NCBI GenBank assembly: GCA_001969505.1 | Contig: LSSK01001625.1 | Coordinates: 1-27,982, forward strand | From: Zancudomyces culisetae | Taxonomy: Eukaryota; Kickxellomycota; Harpellomycetes; Harpellales; Legeriomycetaceae | Reading direction: 5' to 3' | Length of the DNA stretch: 27,982 bases | In this document: positions 9,535-19,552 of the stretch, in pieces | Layout of the letters: each line of letters opens with the position of its first letter | Numbering within the stretch: position 1 is the stretch's first letter | Position numbers and translations under genes: made by a program | The notes under the pieces: generated by a model | Databases searched by the model: none | What the model saw: the letters and a program-made list of their open reading frames with translations, nothing else | What the model was told of the DNA's origin: nothing

Positions 9535-12161
9535 ATGCGATCTTTAAAACCACCAACAGAATTGTTTAATCCCACGTGCGCGAAACGGGAGGATGATCTG
9601 CGTAATAACGCAGAGCCAAACACCATAGCCAGAGAAAACGAAAGAAATACTGCTGTAAATGGAAGTTGGACAAAAACCACAGGAGGCGCACAGAGTGAGG
9701 AGGGAAAAAAGCTCCGGAATGCAAGGATCAACGACCTGGAGGAACATCAGTCAGATAGTGTGGATAAAAGTTGGCGTGATATGGATGGTTAGTTGGTTTT
9801 GTTTATTTTATTTTTAATATTACAAGAAACTATCTGATGGGTAGGATTTTCCTAGTGTATTATACAGTTCGTTGGATAAAAAGGACAGAACCAACCCAAT
9901 AGTATATAATTTATAGGTCTAAGGCGATTAAAACAGGAAACAGGGTATCCCACTAATACTCAGAACGCGAAAGCCAAAAACACGAGGCGGCGATCTTCCA
10001 GAGGAAAATTCAAAGCATACACCCCCAACAGTCCCGCAGGGTATAGCAATCTGAGTACTCCAGGCGCAGTGCGTAGCTATGGTTACCAAGGATATAATAC
10101 TCGTGTGGTACAAACTAGCAAAACTCGATCGACAGTTGTAGCAGGAAGATCTGGGTTTATACAAGGGACACCAAAACCCCTTGCCGGGGCTGCTGTACAA
10201 AGGAATAGACTCCATATTGCTAGTAGCAGAGTGGGTGGATATTCAGAAGAGGTAAGATTAATTTAACACAAGTTGATGGCAAATTTCAAAAATTTCTGCT
10301 TGTACTTCCTTAAATTATTATAAAAAAATCTTTCTCCAAACCTGGAGGTGATGGGCCATACTCAATACATATTGAAATAATTTAGGCGATGATGCAACGA
10401 TTCGAGTTTCTGGAAAACGAGGTAGCAGAGTACAAGAAAAAGCTCGATGAAGCTATAAGCGAAAAGGCTAAATACCTGAGTTTAGGTAAATTGAAATATT
10501 GATGTGAATATATACAACAAGTAACTCGAAAGAAAATGTAAAAACATTTGATTTGTATAATATTAGTCGAGGAAAAGATGCTAGAGGCAAAGATCAACGA
10601 TGAAAAGTACAAAAGAGAGTGTGAAAATCGAAGGCAGCTCGAAGAAAGTTTGCAGAAACAAAGAGAGAAACATGAAAAGGATATGCAAGAGAATGTGATA
10701 ATGCTAAAGGAAGTAAAAGTGAGGCATGAGGAGGAGGTGGAGTCACTCGAGGTACAAGTAAAAAAGCTACAAAGAGCTTCAAAGGAGCAGGCAGAGGAGA
10801 TTGAAAACTATAGCGAACAGGTTCGAAAAAGTAAAAGGAAATTTGATGAGCTAGAGGTAAGCTATTGTGATATTTATATATACTAAAATCAAGTAACATT
10901 TTACGGTTTATTATTGCAATAGGACGAATTTTCCCAATCCAGAGACAAGATAAAAAAGTTTAAGCAACGAGTAGAAACATTGCAAGACGAAATGAATGAA
11001 AAAGAGCAAAAAATATCAGAGCTACAGGCAGTACTTGATCAAATACAGGAAAAAAAGGACAAGCTGGAGGAGACATTGAGGAAAGAGGAGAGACTCAGGA
11101 GAAGGTTGCATAATACAGTGCAGGAACTCAAAGGAAATATCCGCGTTTTCTGCAGAGCACGACCAGCACCTTCACAAGAGAAAGCCGATATTTGCATCCA
11201 ATTTTCAGATAATAACGGTGAAAAGAATGGTGTGGAAGTCTGTACAAAAAGAAAAAGCGCAATGGGAAAGGACCTCGCAGAAACAACACAGTTCAAGTTT
11301 GATCAAGTTTTTGATACCAACTCGACGCAGGAGGAGGTGTATCAAGAGATTGAGCAGCTAGTCCAATCGGCGTTGGATGGCTACTCGGTGTGTATCTTTG
11401 CCTATGGGCAGACAGGTAGCGGGAAAACATATACTATGGAGGGAAATGCTGAGAATAGTGGCGTTATCCCAAGAGCTTTGCAGCAGATTTACAACGAGAC
11501 AGTACGGTTGGAGCCAAAGGGATGGAAATACGAACTAAAAGCTCAGTTTTTGGAGATTTATAACGAACAAATCTATGACTTGCTCACAAATAAAAGCAAG
11601 GAAAACAAGCTAGATATAAAACAGGCGCAGGATGGCTCGATCTATGTTGCTGATTGTGAAAAGGCCTCTGTAACATCTATTGACATGGTAAACACACTCC
11701 TGCGTAAGGCTGCCAAGAACCGTTCGGTGGCTTCCACCCTTTGTAACGATCGTTCATCGCGATCGCATTCAGTATTCTCTTTGTACATCAGCGGAACAAA
11801 TTCAAAAACATCAGAATCATGCAATTCAGTGCTGAATTTGGTTGACTTGGCAGGATCCGAGAGACTGACACAATCAGGTGCAGTCGGCGACCGTTTAAAA
11901 GAAACTCAGTCAATTAACAAATCTCTTAGCTGTTTGGGCGATGTTATCGCTTCAATTGCCAGCAAGGACAAACATATCCCTTACCGCAACTCAAAGCTCA
12001 CATATCTGCTAATGCCAAGTCTGGGCGCGGGAAGTTCAAAGACACTAATGTTTGTATGTGTAAATCCATTGACTGATTCTAGCCAAGAGACATTATGTTC
12101 ACTACGGTTTGCCTCTAAAGTAAACTCTTGTCATATAGGATCTGCAGTTCAGAAAAAGTGA
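9535..12161 (+). CDS. Kinesin-14 (C-terminal motor, Ncd/KIFC1/Kar3 type), five exons
   Basis: Exons 9535-9787, 9917-10251, 10386-10485, 10567-10856 and 10923-12161 give 738 residues; the introns are 129, 134, 81 and 66 nt and all phases match. Residues 1-200 are basic and Ser/Thr-rich (RRRSSRGKFKAYTPNSPAG), a plausible microtubule-binding tail. About 200-395 is a long Glu/Lys coiled coil for dimerisation. The kinesin-14 neck ELKGNIRVFCRARP (395-408) leads into the motor: P-loop GQTGSGKT (488-495), switch I NDRSSRSH (601-608), switch II DLAGSE (634-639), ending SLRFASKVNSCHIGSAV. A motor at the C-terminus after this neck defines the minus-end-directed kinesin-14 class, which acts in spindle and nuclear positioning. 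An in-frame TAG just upstream (9529-9531) supports the ATG at 9535. The stop TGA at 12159-12161 overlaps a strong donor-like GTGAGT; splicing to 12238 would change only the last few residues (see findings). Confidence 0.95.
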
Positions 12162-12539
12162 GTAAACTGTACATTTATCCACTCGACTTTGTTTACCTGT
12201 TGTTTAGTAATGCCCTTCTTGGTCTCTTTGTTTTTAGGTTTGTTAATTAATCCATCAAATTTATGATTACTTTCACCACTATCACTACCCCCCCCTTATG
12301 TCGTATTCCTAGCGCTATTTTATATTTATGTTTTGTATATTTGGATTTATGAACAATATAATTGTTTTTGTTTTTAATTGTTAGACAAGGTTAGTTAGTT
12401 AACGAGGTTGGTGTTGACTTATACCAAATATACTGCCAAGGCGAGGCTATTAGATATATTTGGGGAGAGAGGGGTCTTTATGCAAATATACAAAGAAATA
12501 GTTAAATTAGTTTCGAAACTTTTTTGTTGTAAAGATGAA

Positions 12540-12558
12540 GGGGCAGGGGGGGAGGGGG
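12540..12558 (+). other. G-run cluster, potential G-quadruplex
   Basis: G4, G7 and G5 runs are separated by CA and A, so four tracts of at least three Gs can be drawn with loops of 1-2 nt. This is exceptional in a surrounding sequence with very few G-runs. It lies about 400 bp past the kinesin stop. No function is evident. Confidence 0.4.
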
Positions 12559-13406
12559 TACTCTGTATAAGTGAGTAAATGTCATGTATGAGAATACAGG
12601 TTGGAGGTGCTATTAGTAGTCGATATATTATATGTTGTAAACAGTGGTTTTGTTTATGGTTCATGATACGCTGATACCAATACATTATGGCATTATGGGT
12701 GTCATTTTTGGATATTCTGTGCACATCAATAATAATTACAGATATCAAAAAATGAAAAAAAGAGGGGAGAGAGAAAGGCTAGAACAAAGAGTCGATTGGT
12801 TTCTAGAGTTGTTTTGTAAATGTGTAATTAGGAGCAATCTGCATTAACCCAGTATTTAAATCCACATGAATTTAAAATTTGGGTGAAAGCCGTTGATGAT
12901 CAAAAATCGATTCTACATTTTTTTTTCTTTAGTAACCAAAATTGTTATATTAGGCAGAAACACATAGTGAAGGTACAAGTATTTAGGGAGGGTGGGTCTA
13001 AAGGTGGGAAAGGATGTCGGGAGTGCTAGGTGAATAATCGTTAATAATTGTATTTACCGCTATTCGAGTTGTTGGAGTGGGCTGGAATGCAAAAATATAT
13101 CACTTGTCTTCTAGAAGGAGGTAGCTTACTAATCCCTTTTTATTATCAGCGGTGTAGTTGACCATGCTCAATTCCCATTATTAATTTATTCATCATTACC
13201 TGAATGGGTTGGTCATTGCGGAATTTGAAGCTAATATTTAATTTCCGCTTTTAAAATTAAGAACCATTTTGAACAAAAACAATAAAAAAAAAATCGCAGA
13301 ATTATTTTTGGTACTAAAAAACGATGTACAAATCATGAAAAAATGTCTTGGTAAAAAAAAACGTAAGAACAACAACTTTTCATTATAATCGTAATAGTAA
13401 GCTTTT

Positions 13407-13418
13407 ATGGCGCAGTGA
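13407..13418 (+). promoter_or_regulatory. Possible three-codon uORF before TPC1
   Basis: ATG GCG CAG TGA begins 28 nt before the TPC1 start codon and ends 16 nt before it. A second short upstream frame starts at 13335 and stops at 13386-13388. If the leader includes them, scanning ribosomes would meet them first. The transcription start is unknown, so this is tentative. Confidence 0.3.
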
Positions 13419-13434
13419 ACAAAGCCGATACGAA

Positions 13435-15000
13435 ATGGAAATAAATAATAAATCCAACATGGGTGATAATCATAAGGGTATTTTACAAAGATTTTCCAAA
13501 AACGAACGAATTTTGAGCTTGAATGAAGAGGCAGTGTGTGGAGCAATCAGCGGACTGGCAACAAGGTTAGTTTGCAATTAAATATGTGTGTTGCTGTGTC
13601 TATATGGTCGTTAAATAAATATAATAAAGTATATGTTGAAGAATATTAAAAGGGTAAATATATATAATAGGCTGATTATTGGGCCTTTTGATGTAGTCAA
13701 AATCTCAATGCAGGCAAGTTATTAAGAATAAGGAAATATGCCAACCGGCAAAGTCATATTATGTATATCGTACATACCCGCTTTTGCTATAGTTTGTATT
13801 CGTAAAATCAATCAATTTTCATGTATATAAAAGCAATAAAAGGAGATATATTATATATGTCTATGTATATAGCTTGAGAACAGCAAAATGACAATAGGAG
13901 GCATTTCAAACAGCAGGATATCAAGATGCGTCAGTAAAATATTTCTAAAAGAGGGAATGAGGGTAAAAAAGCATTAATTGAGTGTATCTAATACGAATTG
14001 CTATATGCTATATACGGAGTCTCAAGTCTACAAGCAAAAGAAAGCGAGACTGATGTTGACAAACCATTGTTAAATTTAGGGATTCTATAAGGGAAATATC
14101 TCCGCAGCGATGTTATATTCTACGTATGGAGCAGCACAGTTTTATTCAATATCCATGGTAGAGAGAGTATTCGAAAAAAGGGTAAATATACGCCATGAAT
14201 TCGAGTATATTGAATATTAGAGTATTATGGATATGAGTGGTAAAGGTGATTTTATAAGACTAAAATACAGGAAATGTGAATATATTTGACGAAAAAATAC
14301 TTGTAGAAAATCAAGGGAGATACAGTAAAGTATTTATTGGGAGGAGGTGTGGCAGGGTGTTTTGCAACAATAGTATCATATCCATTTGATCTGCTACGGA
14401 CGAGGTTTTCGGGACAATGGTTAGAGGATAGGGTAATTTGATTATTAGTGCAATATTGATATTGGTTACAAAATATAATTATGGGATAAAAGTAGTAGAA
14501 TGGGTAAACACGTGAAAATATAGGCGTACAAAGGGTATAGAACGGCAATAGGCGAGATACTGAAAGAGGAAGGGGTACGGGGGTTTTACAAGGGACTTCC
14601 TGCTGCATTGACACAGGTGTTTCCATACATGGGGCTTATGTTTTACAGCTACAATATTATCAGTGAATACTTGAAGGAAATGGAAGGAAATGCGATAGCC
14701 AAGCAAACAATTGTAGGAGGAGCTGCCGGGGCAATTAGCAAGTTTTTGGTATACCCACTAGACCTGATTCGAAAAAGGAGGCAGGTGCAATGTTCAAAAC
14801 TGACCAAGTTTGGGAACAGGGAGTTACCAGAGTATAAGGGAGGAATGTTTGTGATGGGAAGGGAGATAGTTCGAAAGGAAGGCGTGCTTGGACTGTTTAG
14901 AGGGGTTGGCCCGTCGCTGATTAAGGCTGGGCCTAGCTCAGGAGTGCTCTTTTTTATGATGGGAGTAACTCATAATCTTGTGCTACTAATCAACAAGTAA
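13435..15000 (+). CDS. TPC1: Mitochondrial carrier, thiamine pyrophosphate type (TPC1/SLC25A19-like), six exons
   Basis: Exons 13435-13565, 13671-13713, 13873-13962, 14080-14181, 14307-14432 and 14524-15000 give 322 residues, the usual carrier length. Mitochondrial carriers have three ~100-residue repeats, each with a Px[DE]xx[KR] signature. All three are visible: PFDVVK (49-54), PFDLLR (148-153) and PLDLIR (242-247). The protein would sit in the inner membrane. Repeat features such as EEAVCGAISGLATR, NISAAMLYSTYGAAQFYS, VFPYMGLMFYSYN and FRGVGPSLIKAGPSSGVLFF fit the TPC1/SLC25A19 branch, which imports thiamine pyrophosphate. Substrate assignment is less secure than family assignment. Exon 2 ends CAG|GCAAGT, so intron 2 (13714-13872) is best read as a GC-AG intron; this gives the QL expected after the first signature. 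The other introns are GT-AG, 91-125 nt. The ATG at 13435 is the first in-frame ATG. Confidence 0.92.
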
Positions 15001-15178
15001 GTTGTTGAACAAGAAATAGAAAGTTATAATGATATTATTTTCAAAGATGTTTTTTAGTTTTACACAAAAAAAAAATGTTCTTTTTATGCTGTACATAATA
15101 AATAGAGTCTAGTATTGTAACAAACATGTATGAGTTAGTGGGCAAAATTTTTTGTATGAAAAAGGAGGTTAAACACAC
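15001..15178. other. Convergent 3' spacer TPC1 / F-box-LRR
   Basis: This 178-bp gap between converging stop codons contains an A9 run near 15066-15074 and no gene. It must carry both 3' untranslated ends. Confidence 0.5.
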
Positions 15179-17851
15179 TTATGGCAAGGAATTCATTTTA
15201 GCCCTTTTTTTGGCAGCCAGTTTTTGTTTTACCAGTTTTTTAAGTCCGTCAACAAGATTGGGTAGGTTGAAGTTTTGGCAAAACTGTAATACTGTTTGGT
15301 TTAGATCTTGGTTTTCATAATACTTGAAGATTTGTTTTTTGCCCTCTTCGATTTCTACTTGGAGTTTGATATATTCGACTTTTTTTGGAAGAGGTTTGGG
15401 TGTAGGTGTAGGATTAGGTGTAGATATAGATGTAGATATAGATGGAGCTGGTGCTGGTAGGTTGTTGGTATTTACAATGTTGCTTGCAAGAGTAGCGTCA
15501 TTATTCTTCTGAACGACAATATCTTTATTTTCATTTTGATATAACGATCCATTGTTGGTTGATGTAGAGATGTTGTTGATGGGATCACTTTTACGTTTGG
15601 GAAGTACCAAACTAGCTGGTTTTTTTGAATTGGCAAACAAGACGTTTTTGTTGACAGATCCATTAGAAACAGCAGCAACATTTGCACTATCTTTTTGAAT
15701 TGATGTATCAGGCAAAAGTCCCAAAAACGAGACGCGTTTGCCAGCCGGAACCGTTTGATTATCTTTAAAGAATTCTCCTTGTCCTCGTCCTTGTCCTTGT
15801 CCTTGTCGCCGACCTCGCATCTGCATCTGGTTTTGTTGTTGAGCTTTGTTCCGCAAGTATACTTGTTGTTCGTATACAAAGTTTGGTCCCCCAGGATTAT
15901 TCATAGCTTCGGTAAGGGATATGGGGACAACTAGTCGAGCGCTAGGGTGAATAATGACATTCTGCTGCCCATTAGTATGAGGCTGGGCATCGACTGAGTC
16001 TTCTAAAAACTCTTCTGTAGACATCCAGTTAAGACCTAAAAACGGCTCTGCGCTTATTCTTGGTTTTTTCAGTGCTGAACGAAGTTGTTGTGTTCCGTGC
16101 TGACTTGTTGGAGAGTAGCCAGAGACGTCGTTTGAAACTTGGTTGTATGGCCTTTTTAAAGGGTTGAAGTCTGCTCTTTTAGAGTTTGAATTGAACAGTA
16201 CAGTGTTGTTATTCATGGCAGAAGTTTCAGAATTAGGTTTTTTGGTTTTTACATCAAAAATGCTTTGCAACTTATTCTTACTTGACGTATTATAAGCTTC
16301 ACTGCTTTCAAGATCAATAACATCATTATACGCATTATTATTGTTATTGGCGGTGGTATTCTCAATATCCAAATCGTCTGGTATCAATGGTTCGTTTGCA
16401 ATGTCAATATATTGTCGATTGGAGCCTTCATCAAGGGTTTTGACCATTTCAACTTTCCTTTTAACTACCTGAATTCCACTCAAAAACAGTGTATCGATAG
16501 TTTTATAATTGTTGAGCAGATTTTTAATGCGTTCAGTATCATGCAACTCACAGTTTTCTACACCAAAAAATTTCAGGTGCTTGCCGTGCTTCTCAAGAAC
16601 TGGTCGAAACAACCCATCATTAATGGTGTTGCTATTAACGTATAACCCAATTAGCTGCTTCACATTTTGTAGTATGTGGACAACTACTCCTGCTGTGACC
16701 CCTGCGCCAACTATTGATAGTGTCTTCAGATTTGGCTGTCTTCCTAATACAATCGCTGTGTTTTTACGTGTCAAATTGATCCGCTCCACACTCAAATTTA
16801 CCAGTTTGCTGGTCCGGTTTAGATTTTCTTCTGTCCCTTCCAGCTTGTTTTCAACTTCATTAAAGCTATCTCTACTAATGTGCACGCTACGAAGAGCTCT
16901 ATATGTTGCCTCTGTTCGCTGCAATATTTGGTACAGATCCATCACCCCAACATCTTTTGCTGCCACCGATACTTCACGTAGTTGGCTGTTGTTATTGACC
17001 ACTTTTGAAAGTGTGTTTTGACCGAGTTCGTTGTTTTTGCCATGGATTTTTAGTCTCCGTAGCTTCCTGGTTTTCATCAAAGTATCCTGAATCTTCTCGT
17101 TTCGTACCCACAATTCCAGCTCCTCGATATTTGCCATTCTCTCTGCAATCCCTTTCCAAAAGTCTATACCAACCTCGGCTCCAAATTTCAGCCGTAACCG
17201 CTTTAGCCCCCGTTGTGCTGCTATAAATTGAGCTAGCCAGCTTAAATCATTTTCTGGTCGGCCTACTATTTCCAGCTCTTGTAAATTTTGCACCATTGCC
17301 GCCATAATTCTGAAATCTTGCGCTTGAAATCCACTGCCATACATATGCAATGTCTCCATATTCTGGCCGCTTTTGCCCACTAGGTTAATTACCGTGTGCG
17401 CCTTTCTTAGCAATTGTGTGTTTTCGTCGACTTGTAATTCCATTTTCTCTTGCTCGTTGTCCCTAACATCCCTGTTCAGAAATTCTTCTACAGCTTCACT
17501 GCCTTTCCCCTCCCCGTTTCTTGATAAAATGTTTTCTGCTCCTATGATTTTATACCCCTTTACATATTTCAAAAGTTCTACTTTCTGTCTCATCAGTGCC
17601 TCGTACTTTGCCAAACTTTCTTTATTGTAGATTCGTGGACATTTATAGAGTTCAATTGTCCCCGCCTCATTAAAAATCGAATTGACTGTGCAAAACTCTA
17701 AAACATCTGCCTGGTTGTCTAAATAGCTACAAATCCTAGATAGGATATATTTCTCCTGGTCCCCATTCTTTTCTTCAATTTCCCCTTCCTCCTTTTGTTC
17801 AATAAGATCTTCTGCCCAAAAATCCTGCTCAAAATCCAGTTCTACGGCCAT
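15179..17851 (-). CDS. F-box-like / leucine-rich-repeat protein with disordered tail
   Basis: This is a single-exon protein of 890 residues. An acidic start (MAVELDFEQDFWAEDL) is followed at about 33-75 by a segment with F-box-like spacing (ILSRICSYLDNQADVLEFC). From about 145 to 480 there are irregular leucine-rich repeats, for example NLQELEIVGRPENDLSWLAQ, GLKRLRLKF, NIEELELWV, KLRRLKIHG and NLKTLSIVG. This suggests an SCF substrate adaptor of the GRR1/AMN1 type. A low-complexity region rich in Asn, Gln and Ser (about 480-810) includes a GQGQGRGQG run and a Pro-Thr stretch (SISTPNPTPTPKPLPKK). The last ~70 residues look folded again: KLQVEIEEGKKQIFKYY followed by an FCQNFNLP segment and a basic helix. 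I do not recognise that last module. The gene converges with TPC1 and has a long upstream region. The start ATG at 17851 is the first in the frame. Confidence 0.82.
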   Translation of the reverse strand: MAVELDFEQDFWAEDLIEQKEEGEIEEKNGDQEKYILSRICSYLDNQADVLEFCTVNSIFNEAGTIELYKCPRIYNKESLAKYEALMRQKVELLKYVKGYKIIGAENILSRNGEGKGSEAVEEFLNRDVRDNEQEKMELQVDENTQLLRKAHTVINLVGKSGQNMETLHMYGSGFQAQDFRIMAAMVQNLQELEIVGRPENDLSWLAQFIAAQRGLKRLRLKFGAEVGIDFWKGIAERMANIEELELWVRNEKIQDTLMKTRKLRRLKIHGKNNELGQNTLSKVVNNNSQLREVSVAAKDVGVMDLYQILQRTEATYRALRSVHISRDSFNEVENKLEGTEENLNRTSKLVNLSVERINLTRKNTAIVLGRQPNLKTLSIVGAGVTAGVVVHILQNVKQLIGLYVNSNTINDGLFRPVLEKHGKHLKFFGVENCELHDTERIKNLLNNYKTIDTLFLSGIQVVKRKVEMVKTLDEGSNRQYIDIANEPLIPDDLDIENTTANNNNNAYNDVIDLESSEAYNTSSKNKLQSIFDVKTKKPNSETSAMNNNTVLFNSNSKRADFNPLKRPYNQVSNDVSGYSPTSQHGTQQLRSALKKPRISAEPFLGLNWMSTEEFLEDSVDAQPHTNGQQNVIIHPSARLVVPISLTEAMNNPGGPNFVYEQQVYLRNKAQQQNQMQMRGRRQGQGQGRGQGEFFKDNQTVPAGKRVSFLGLLPDTSIQKDSANVAAVSNGSVNKNVLFANSKKPASLVLPKRKSDPINNISTSTNNGSLYQNENKDIVVQKNNDATLASNIVNTNNLPAPAPSISTSISTPNPTPTPKPLPKKVEYIKLQVEIEEGKKQIFKYYENQDLNQTVLQFCQNFNLPNLVDGLKKLVKQKLAAKKRAKMNSLP

Positions 17852-19496
17852 TTCTGTTTCTCTCCTCTCTATCCTCTCCGTTTATTCTCTTTTACAATTA
17901 AACTAGCCTTGCAGTATTCGAGAGTTGTTGAAGTGTGTTTTACACCTTTTATTTTTTATTTGCTTTTTATTCGTATTTCCTCTTTCATTACCTCTTTTCC
18001 ACTAATTTCAGCTTTTTCTCATTTCTGTGATTTTTAGTTCTTTTAAAATTCATCAAATTCGGTGTTAGATTAAGCGAGATAAAAGTAAAATCCACGAATA
18101 GATGGCTAATGATGAATTGTTTATTTTAAGCTTGTTGGATTTTTCATTTTCAATTCTGTCATTTCTCGCGAAAAGTGAACTCGAAAATTAAAATCAAGGA
18201 GTGAACAAGGGAGTGTAGCGGAAAGGTAATAGGAAAAAGTGATGAAGGAAATTGGATATTCCTGAATTTGTTGCAATAATTTTGGATTGTAATGGGAAAA
18301 AAAATTTTTTTTTCAGCAAATCATTACCAAGTGCCGACTAAATCTCATCAACTCCAGATTTCAATAATAATTCTTTGGGAGTATAAAAGTCTCAAAATCG
18401 CATCTCTAACACCAAATTAAATAAAAAAACGCTTTTTTTCTATTCAACAAATCGACAGATATTACAAAATACATACAGGCTTAGGAAAACAGTCGGTTTC
18501 ATATAGCCATCGTTGCTAGAGTACTATGTATTTTGCTTTGGTTAATTTCTGTCCAGAATAGAAAATATAGCATGGTTGGCCTTGCAATGATGATTTTCTT
18601 TTTACATTATCCTCCGGTTCTCCCTTCTCTCTCTTTTTATTTTTGCTTCGCTCCATGCTCATCGGGGTGTACTCGCTTTATATACATATGCATATATTTG
18701 CTTTCTGTTTAGTTGTTACAACACAAGCGCGATTCTTGAGTTAATAAGGTAGAAAGGCCAAGTTTAAGAGTCAAAATAACAACCTTACTTTGACATTGAA
18801 TTTGGTATCTGCGCTTTATTTCCCAGTTCAGTTCGTCTAACTGTATCAATGACGATGGCAGAGCAAAATCGATAGAGAGATAAAGAGGTACTAGAGGATT
18901 TGTAAACAGGAAAACATCGAGGACCTGAAACTTTGTGTTGGTAAAGTATGTGTATACCAAGCCATATGGGAGGGCATTCTATTTTGGTTTAACAGACACG
19001 TTTCATTTACCAACCTAATTAAAGTTGCTTTGTTAATTATTCAGGACAGATACCAAGGTTACATTGCCTTTTGGCTTATCGGTTTCACCCGTTTTTTTTT
19101 GAGTTGCATCTCTTTTTCACAATTAATAAAAACCACACATTTAGAGCCACTTCATGTCTACTTTTCTCACCCCCCCTCCTTTACTTTTTATCTGTTTTTT
19201 ATTTATTTGTCAGAGGTGAAAGGGGGTAAAAAGAGGAAAAAAGATGGGTTCGGAAGTTGGTACAACATGCTGGGTTTAAAGATGTGCATGTATCGCCAAC
19301 CTCCTGGTTTCGTCCTTTTTCTCATAGTTTGTGCAAAATTAACAGGTTTCATTTTCCATACAGTATTCCTGGAAATCTACACCCCGTTGGCTAATAATTA
19401 CTCGCAAAAAAAGTCTCCGTATTACAAATTAATAAAGCAACATGAAACCAAATCCAGCTTTCCCACACTCGTTTTCCAAGCTCATTCAAAATAACA
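17852..19496. other. Long intergenic region F-box-LRR to QDPR
   Basis: About 1.65 kb between divergent genes with no gene I can support. It contains an A8T9 block at 18297-18313, pyrimidine-rich stretches (about 18610-18650 and 19165-19200) and scattered AT-rich sequence. The longest frame (19030-19494, +, 154 codons) is hydrophobic and compositionally mixed with no recognisable domain; I treat it as spurious. The region probably carries both promoters. Confidence 0.45.
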
Positions 19497-19504
19497 TATA
19501 AATA
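19497..19504 (+). promoter_or_regulatory. TATA box candidate for QDPR
   Basis: TATAAATA lies 56 bp upstream of the QDPR ATG (19553), with a pyrimidine-rich CTTATCTCTCCTTTCC stretch between them. This would give a short leader of about 20-25 nt. Role inferred from motif and distance. Confidence 0.45.
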
Positions 19505-19552
19505 CACACACTTATCTCTCCTTTCCAGAGTAAAATATCATAGCAAACCAAC

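Larger units (their letters stand above)
12162..13434. other. Intergenic region kinesin to TPC1
   Basis: This stretch of about 1.27 kb has no convincing gene; frames of 60-110 codons are hydrophobic and AT-driven. It contains a C7 run (about 12288-12294), a G-rich cluster at 12540-12558, and the TPC1 leader with two short upstream ATG frames (13335-13388 and 13407-13418). I looked for a thiamine pyrophosphate riboswitch upstream of the carrier and saw none of its conserved blocks. Confidence 0.45.

Noticed and set aside
12900-13434. Thiamine pyrophosphate riboswitch upstream of TPC1
   Set aside because: The conserved CTGAGA and following riboswitch blocks are not present in the leader or the first intron.
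18090-18270. Box C/D snoRNA candidate (ATGATGA near 18108, CTGA near 18261)
   Set aside because: The boxes are about 150 nt apart, no terminal stem or internal C'/D' pair is evident.
19030-19494. Plus-strand frame of 154 codons before QDPR
   Set aside because: Hydrophobic and Phe/Ser-rich from pyrimidine tracts, no recognisable domain, and it ends at the QDPR promoter. RNA evidence could revive it.
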